This document shows positions 58,366-64,000 of a stretch of 64,000 nucleotides of DNA, piece by piece; position 1 is the first letter of the stretch; every line of letters starts with the position of its first letter. The position numbers and the translations under genes are program-made. The stretch is from Cucumis sativus (lineage: Eukaryota > Streptophyta > Magnoliopsida > Cucurbitales > Cucurbitaceae). The DNA is taken from positions 8,432,001 through 8,496,000 of the forward strand of contig NC_026658.2 in the NCBI RefSeq assembly GCF_000004075.3, read 5' to 3'. Under the pieces are notes generated by a model. The model worked only from the letters and a program-made list of their open reading frames with translations, was not told where the DNA came from and made no database searches.

Positions 58366-60379
58366 TGAAATGGTGAAATCACTCCCCAACACATTCTCCA
58401 TTATTATTAGTGATTTTATTTTGTTTTTGTTGCTTTTTAGTATGTTATGAGAGTTTGTTTAAGTTGGAATTTGTACAAATTTGGAGTCTAGGAACTTAAT
58501 TTTTATGTGGTTTTACCACATGAAGAATTTAACTTCCATCTACGTTAGCCTAGATATATCCAAGTGTAAATTTTCCAACTGTTAAAGCTATGTCCGTTTT
58601 GTAGTTTGTTATTATCTTATTGTAGCGGAAAATAACGAGTTTGTGTTTAGCTTGTGTTGAGCCATTATACAAATTCAGTACTTTTGTCTCCAATACATTA
58701 TCGTTTCATAGCACACTTTTTTAACTTATGTACATAAGAAGATTTTCTAAGACTGCTATTAAATAGATTAAAACTAATGTAACCTAAATTATTACTATAA
58801 GTATTTTGTCTACTCTTACAAAATTTAATTTCAAACCATTTAGTTTTCAATTTCATGTTAATTAGATAAAATTAGAGTGTTTCATTTCAATTTTCTTCCG
58901 CAACAATGCTCGATTATCAATCAATTTAAATCTATCCATCAACGATAAAAATCTAAAATTTTGTTATATTTTATAAATATATTAATTTATTCTATTATAT
59001 TTAAAAATACTTCCCTATTTTAAATTTCTCTTTTCCTCCTTTTTGTTTTTTTCTTTCCACAAGTTTGTTTGGTATTATTAAGGCAAAAGATGATCCTCTT
59101 GGGCAAGCTGTTGATAAGCCTTGGAAGTACTTGATTGATTTTATTTTGTAAACGGCCGTACGTTCTGCCAATATTCCTTCTTGTGATACCCGTGAAGAGA
59201 GATAAGTATAGTGTGTATACATTCTTCAACTTAAAATTTATTTCAACACAACATTTTAATTTTCATTCAAATGAGATAAATAGAAAAATTATGTGTGATA
59301 AATGCTTTATGGTAATGTCAACATTATCATTTTTTTCATTTGAACTTTTCAAAACAACCATTTTCCATTAGCTTTTTCTTTTAAAATGGATCGGTTGAAA
59401 TAATTAAATATAATAGGGTGAGTAAGTACAATGTATTGAAGATATGATATATATAAGAACTAAATATACTTAGCAAACTTATTACACCTCAACTAGAAAT
59501 AATATAATCAATGTAATTATATTCAAACTCAAACATTGATTGCTTATGAAGGAGACTACAATGTTTGTCCCAACATGATAGAAGGATTACTCTAGTAGCA
59601 GTATAATTTCAAATTACTTGAATCTGAAACAACGTTTCCACAAATTTGCTCTTAAATCATCTTGAGATTTTTTTTTAAAAAAAGAACTCTTCCATTTTCG
59701 AATAGGGTGCAAGAAATGATAGAACAAAGTTGCTATGTACATACTAAGTGTCTAAAATATATAATAAATTTAAAAAAATATACAAAAATGGAAAAGATTT
59801 GTCAAATTTAGGGCAATTGAATCATGAGTTGACCGATATCAAACATAACTCATTTTAAAATTAAGAAACGACAAATTTAAATTTTGTATTTGTTAAATTT
59901 ATGCATGAATCATTAAGTTTTAATTCAATCTGAAAATTTCTAACTTTCAATTTAATCTACAAATTAAAATCATTTTTGTTTATGTTTCAATATTCAAATG
60001 CTCGGTTTTGCTCGTTTTAGTGTGAATATCCAACACGTGCGCCACTAAAATAAAATATCAATGAATTTTAGGTTTGGCTTTACATCGATTATACAAGCGT
60101 TAGAGGTGATCATGCATATATAGAAAATCTTAAATGTCTTTTGTATTTCGTACCGCTTATCGTTCTGAACTAATATTTTGTATTACGTACTACTTATCTT
60201 TTGGTTACAATTTATCATTTAATATATATATATCAAACAGATTTTTTTAAAAATATAACAAAACAACGAAATATTTACACGGTATAAAACAATTTTGAAA
60301 ACGAAAAAAAGCTCACAACCCACAATAGAAAATACAAAAAATATTCCATGATTAATTGGCGTAATATGTTTGAAAAATG
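58366..60379. other. Spacer downstream of PGIP
   Basis: PGIP 3' UTR, then AT-rich spacer. At 59068-59150 a coding-like stretch FGIIKAKDDPLGQAVDKPWKYLIDFIL, ending in a stop, stands out against the A/T background, but I cannot assign it; it may be an exon relic. No other feature is seen. Confidence 0.4.
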
Positions 60380-60530
60380 ATTAAACGATTTTTTTCAAGA
60401 TTTTTTTGGTACGCGATCGTTTAGGTTTGATACATGATCATTTAAATTTGAGTAGCCAAATCAAACGATGTTTTTAAAAAATTTTTGGTACGATCGTTTA
60501 GATTTGACACGTTTACATTTTTTGGTACTT
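60380..60530. repeat. Dispersed inverted-motif repeat (ATCGTTTAGATTT family), copy 3
   Basis: GATCGTTTAGGTTTGATACATGATCATTTAAATTTG, the complement-like CCAAATCAAACGATG, and GATCGTTTAGATTTGACACG. Related to 13200-13345 and 38590-38810. Confidence 0.5.
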
Positions 60531-60547
60531 GGGGAAAGGAAAACTTA

Positions 60548-62513
60548 AACTATAACCCAAATGCATAGTGTGTGATAACTTTAGGAAAACCTTTGGGGAA
60601 TACAAGATCTTGCATAAACTCATTTTACAAGGACTTTTCAAAGCACCTCATCTCATGCCAAAACTTTTAGCACACATTAGTCTCTACTTATTCCTTTTTA
60701 CCTGGACGTTGAACTCCCTCAAGGCTATCATGATGACTCATTTCACCATTAGTATCACCACAAACCCTTATTCAACTCCAATTGGTTAAGCGATAGACTT
60801 GAACATGGATCACTTTACGTGTACAATCATCCTTCTGCCAAGCGAACCACTTAACACAAGACAACCTCTACTCTTATGTACACATAATAGCTAGCTCATG
60901 ATAGAAATAAAACTAATGGTTTATTTACATACAAGTATAAGAAGAAAACGTACATTTACTCATAAAACAAACTTTTAACCGTCAAATTTTTCATATTAAA
61001 CATAAATCACATTAGAACATGCATTCTACTTTGCATAACATTAACATCAACATGACACGAGTTTGGAAAGAAAACTTTGTAAAACATAGTCCCTTTCTTT
61101 AGAAAAGTTAATCGCGAAGCCTAGCTTTCTTTAACTTAGTCCTTCTTTCCCCTTGTCGCTTGTTCTTTCTATTTCTTCTCTCTACTAAATGCCAAACTTC
61201 ATGAACTTTTCTTCTCGCCTAATACACTTTCGACAGAGTTGCAATACTTAGAGTTTCCTTCATACTTCCTTCGAAACCTTAAATTTTATTTATATTAGTC
61301 CTAAACTGGATTAGTAATCACTTAGCTCATCTTAGCTTGGTAGCTTCTTCTCAGTGCTTTACAAGTGTAAATTTAACATATTCTTTAACCATGCTTAACG
61401 CTAACCTAACACGTAAGATGTTGACTAATTTGGATTAAAAGCTTTACTTAAATTTCCAACTTTCTTTCCTTGCCAACAGACCCTTTTTCAGCTAACTTAA
61501 AACACACACTCTCCTTGCGTCTGGCTAACCGAAACGTGTACTCTTCCTTGCATCATTGGTCAAGTCGAAAAATACAACGCATTGCTCTTGTACTTAACCA
61601 TTTTCACTCATTTTACCATATAATACGAGTACTTAACCTAAATTTCTTCTTTTTAACCCTTCGGCTAGCACACAGGCTTCACAACTTAGGTTGGCAACAT
61701 TGGCTAGGCGAGTTGCATACATGCGGTAAAGGAAAAACACGCGAGCAAGGGCCATACATAAAAGTGTGCGACAAGGCTTAGATGAGCATGCAAGTAGACA
61801 TGCGGGAAAAAGAAGTTTTAGGCATTTTGAACAAGAGGTAGAAGTGAAATCCAGGTATCATGGCATAAAAATACCTAGGTTTTACAAGTGGAAGGCTTGG
61901 GGAGGAAACCATGTAAGTAGGAGGTGTCAAAACATTTTCATGCAAGGTCCATTTTAAATAGGTAACTTTGGATGAATAGAGTTACCATTCTACCTATGCA
62001 AATTTTCTCAAATCAGGTCCAAAGAACTGTGAGTGAGTCTAATTGTTGAGACAGGGCTGCCAGACTAAAAAGAGTTGAGGAAGAAGTTCAACTTCTAAGC
62101 TAAAGCAACAAAGGTCATTATGTGGGTGAGATTGAGGAATGTTGAGTTCTTGAGGCCAATAAAACACATGACATGGAATCTTAAGGTAGAATTTGAAGGT
62201 AAGATACTTAAGACATTTCTAAACAACTTTATGGAAGGAAGTTGTCTCATTTGAGTTACAAAGTTTAAGTTATTGACCTTTAAAGCTGTATTTAAGTTCT
62301 AAACAAGAAAGAAGTTTGTGAGCAGAGTTGAAGGTTGACTAAGTGACAGGGAAGGCGAGGCAAGTTGGTCATGCAAGATAGGCAAAATAGGTTAGTTTAG
62401 GATTTGGAGCATATGTGAGTAATAAGGCCAGCTCACGGTTAGATGACGTGAGGTGTGCGCCAAGGCCATTTGGCAAGGCCTACATGCGAGAAGGATGCAC
62501 ACAACGTGCAAGG
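60548..62513. mobile_element. LTR-like repeat sequence, diverged
   Basis: The region has the same composition and block order as the other LTR-like repeats (for example TTATGTACACATAATAGCTAGCTC near 60875, compare TATATGCATATAACAGTTAGCTC near 63255). From about 61470 the sequence changes to GC-richer DNA with AAGGC and CATGCGG motifs that resembles the distal part of such LTRs. Boundaries are uncertain and no gag or pol is seen. The open frames at 60568, 61470 and 61766 have no family support. Confidence 0.4.
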
Positions 62514-64000
62514 TGTCACACTCCATCCCTCAAGCACCTCAACACGTTGCGTTACGTGGTATGACTTGAGCATTCTTGACGTTTTTAAATGCTAAAAACC
62601 TTAGGTTAAGTCTTTAAGCCTTGCTTAATCACCTAATGACTTAACTTACAACTTGTATCCTTAACTTAAGGCGATAAAACATAACTTGATATACTTTTTG
62701 ATAGAGAACCATAACACAGCGGAAGGTAACATAAACTTGAACTTTTATTAGCTTAAACCATGCATTTTACAACAAACTTTACAAATAAAGTCTTTTCAAA
62801 ATAACTTTAAACATAAGCTAAACGCCTCGCCAAGCTTCCTTGTCTAGCAAAATTATATCCGTTTTCCAACTTAGCTTTAACACATGCTCTCCCCAACCTT
62901 AATGCCTCAAACCTAGTGAATGGAAACTTTGAAACATAAGTCAAAATACTTAGTAAGGTTTTAAGAGAAACCCTTTAGAAATACATTTCATAAACATCAT
63001 CATTTCATATCATCGCATAAACATACAATAGTCTTGCATTTCTTTCATCGAGAACGTGAACCATTTCGCACTTAAAGACTCATCTCCTTGTGTTTAGACT
63101 ACTCTGATGGTCTTCTCATTAACAACATCTGAGAATATAATTTCTTGGTTCATTCCTCGTTGCTCAGACTGTCAAACACAATACACATCTTGTATACATT
63201 ACCAGACTTTATTTCACTATGCATGTCTTTTCTACATGACCGCCTTTAACCTTATATGCATATAACAGTTAGCTCTTTTTATAGAAATTAAGACTAATGC
63301 TTTAAAACATATTTTATCATTCATTTTAGCACAAAACATGGTTTTAAAAACATAATCATTCATTTCAAATACTTTGAAATCATTATTTACAAATCTCAAA
63401 ACACAGAGAAAATGTTAAAATATACAAACACTTGAAAAATATCACTCACAAAAACTTGGTTTATCCCTTCTCGCAGAACGCTTAGCTCACTTCTTCTTCT
63501 TCTTCTCGCCTAGAAGCAATCCACATAGTAACACTTCACTTCACAAATTCTCAGATTAAACTCGTAAAACATTATGGCTTCTTCCTCTATTATTTATGCT
63601 AATCTTAAAGCTAGATTAGTCATCTCAAAGCTTCTAAAATATTGTCAGATCCCACGTAAGGCATTACGAGCATAAGCTTAATACTTCACTTAATTTTACT
63701 TTACTTTCAGCTTAACACATAACTCATGTCAAGTCAGATTAGACATCTCTTCGCCTGGTTTCTTGTTGCATGGTACTTTGATCAAAATGCCTAATAGACT
63801 TTAAACTCCTGATGCCTTCTTGACTCGGGTCATCCTAACACAAACTTCAACACGCAAGCTTCAACGCAAAACGCTCATTCAACACTTAGTGTTTTGACCC
63901 TTCTATTCCAAACACAAGTCTCATATAAGGCGTGCGACCATGGTGTGCCCGACAAGCCAAGTGCAATGTTATCACGTGGCCAAGCTACTGAGAGCCTTGC
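62514..64000. mobile_element. LTR-like repeat starting TGTCACACTCC, runs off the window
   Basis: It starts TGTCACACTCCATCC and aligns with 22452-23505 for its first ~980 bp, including the core near 62910-62960 (CTAGTGAATGGAAACTTTGAAACATAAGTCAAAATACTTAGTAAGG). It then continues past a TTCTTCTTCTTCTCGCCT tract to the end of the window. No coding region is seen. Confidence 0.5.

Noticed and set aside
60568-61957. Open frames of 63-103 codons in the right-hand repeat region
   Set aside because: They lie in LTR-like repeats, show no gag/pol or other family motifs, and are interrupted in related copies.

Overview
This is a nuclear plant window: AT-rich DNA, split genes with canonical GT..AG introns, and many LTR, CACTA, MITE and SINE remnants. 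The protein repertoire (CYP93-type P450, FTIP/MCTP, PGIP, plant cohesin SYN3) marks a eudicot. The repeat style suggests a cucurbit, but that is an inference I could not test. Gene density is low: five apparently intact protein genes, one clear pseudogene and several dead transposons in 64 kb.

Layout. 1-7.2 kb: a solo LTR, a CACTA terminus, then a two-exon cytochrome P450 of CYP93A type (+). 7.2-13.1 kb: a complete non-autonomous CACTA element with 3-bp target duplication, then a decayed Ty3/gypsy pol region. 14.6-20.1 kb: a complete 13-exon cohesin alpha-kleisin gene (SYN3/RAD21 type, 711 aa, -), with a tRNA-derived SINE in one intron and two E2F-like sites upstream. 21-25.2 kb: a MULE transposase relic, then a polygalacturonase pseudogene (-) whose 3' end is replaced by an LTR-like repeat. 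25.5-31 kb: foldback/MITE DNA and a second solo LTR with a perfect 5-bp target duplication. 31.2-32.9 kb: ribosomal protein eL6 (+, four exons). 33-41.8 kb: AT-rich spacer, an LTR-like repeat and a six-unit ~160-bp degenerate satellite. 41.8-45.8 kb: an FTIP1-like three-C2-domain MCTP gene (+, three exons). 46.7-57 kb: nested CACTA/LTR debris, tandem repeats, a nuclear copy of the 3' end of plastid rps3, and a ~1-kb long inverted repeat. 57.4-58.4 kb: an intronless polygalacturonase-inhibiting protein gene (+). 58.4-64 kb: spacer and LTR-like repeats.

The genes do not form a pathway. They are ordinary housekeeping (cohesin, ribosome), transport/flowering (FTIP), specialised metabolism (P450) and defence (PGIP) loci separated by repeats. 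I found no convincing new multi-gene system. The points most worth a second look are: the P450 lacks the I-helix threonine and one residue in the SRS5 region; the polygalacturonase pseudogene carries several independent lesions and an LTR fusion; E2F sites sit in front of the cohesin gene; a ~996-bp inverted repeat could give hairpin RNA; and a ~50-bp core is shared by four otherwise diverged LTR-like repeats. Repeat comparisons were made by eye, so boundaries without stated terminal motifs are approximate.
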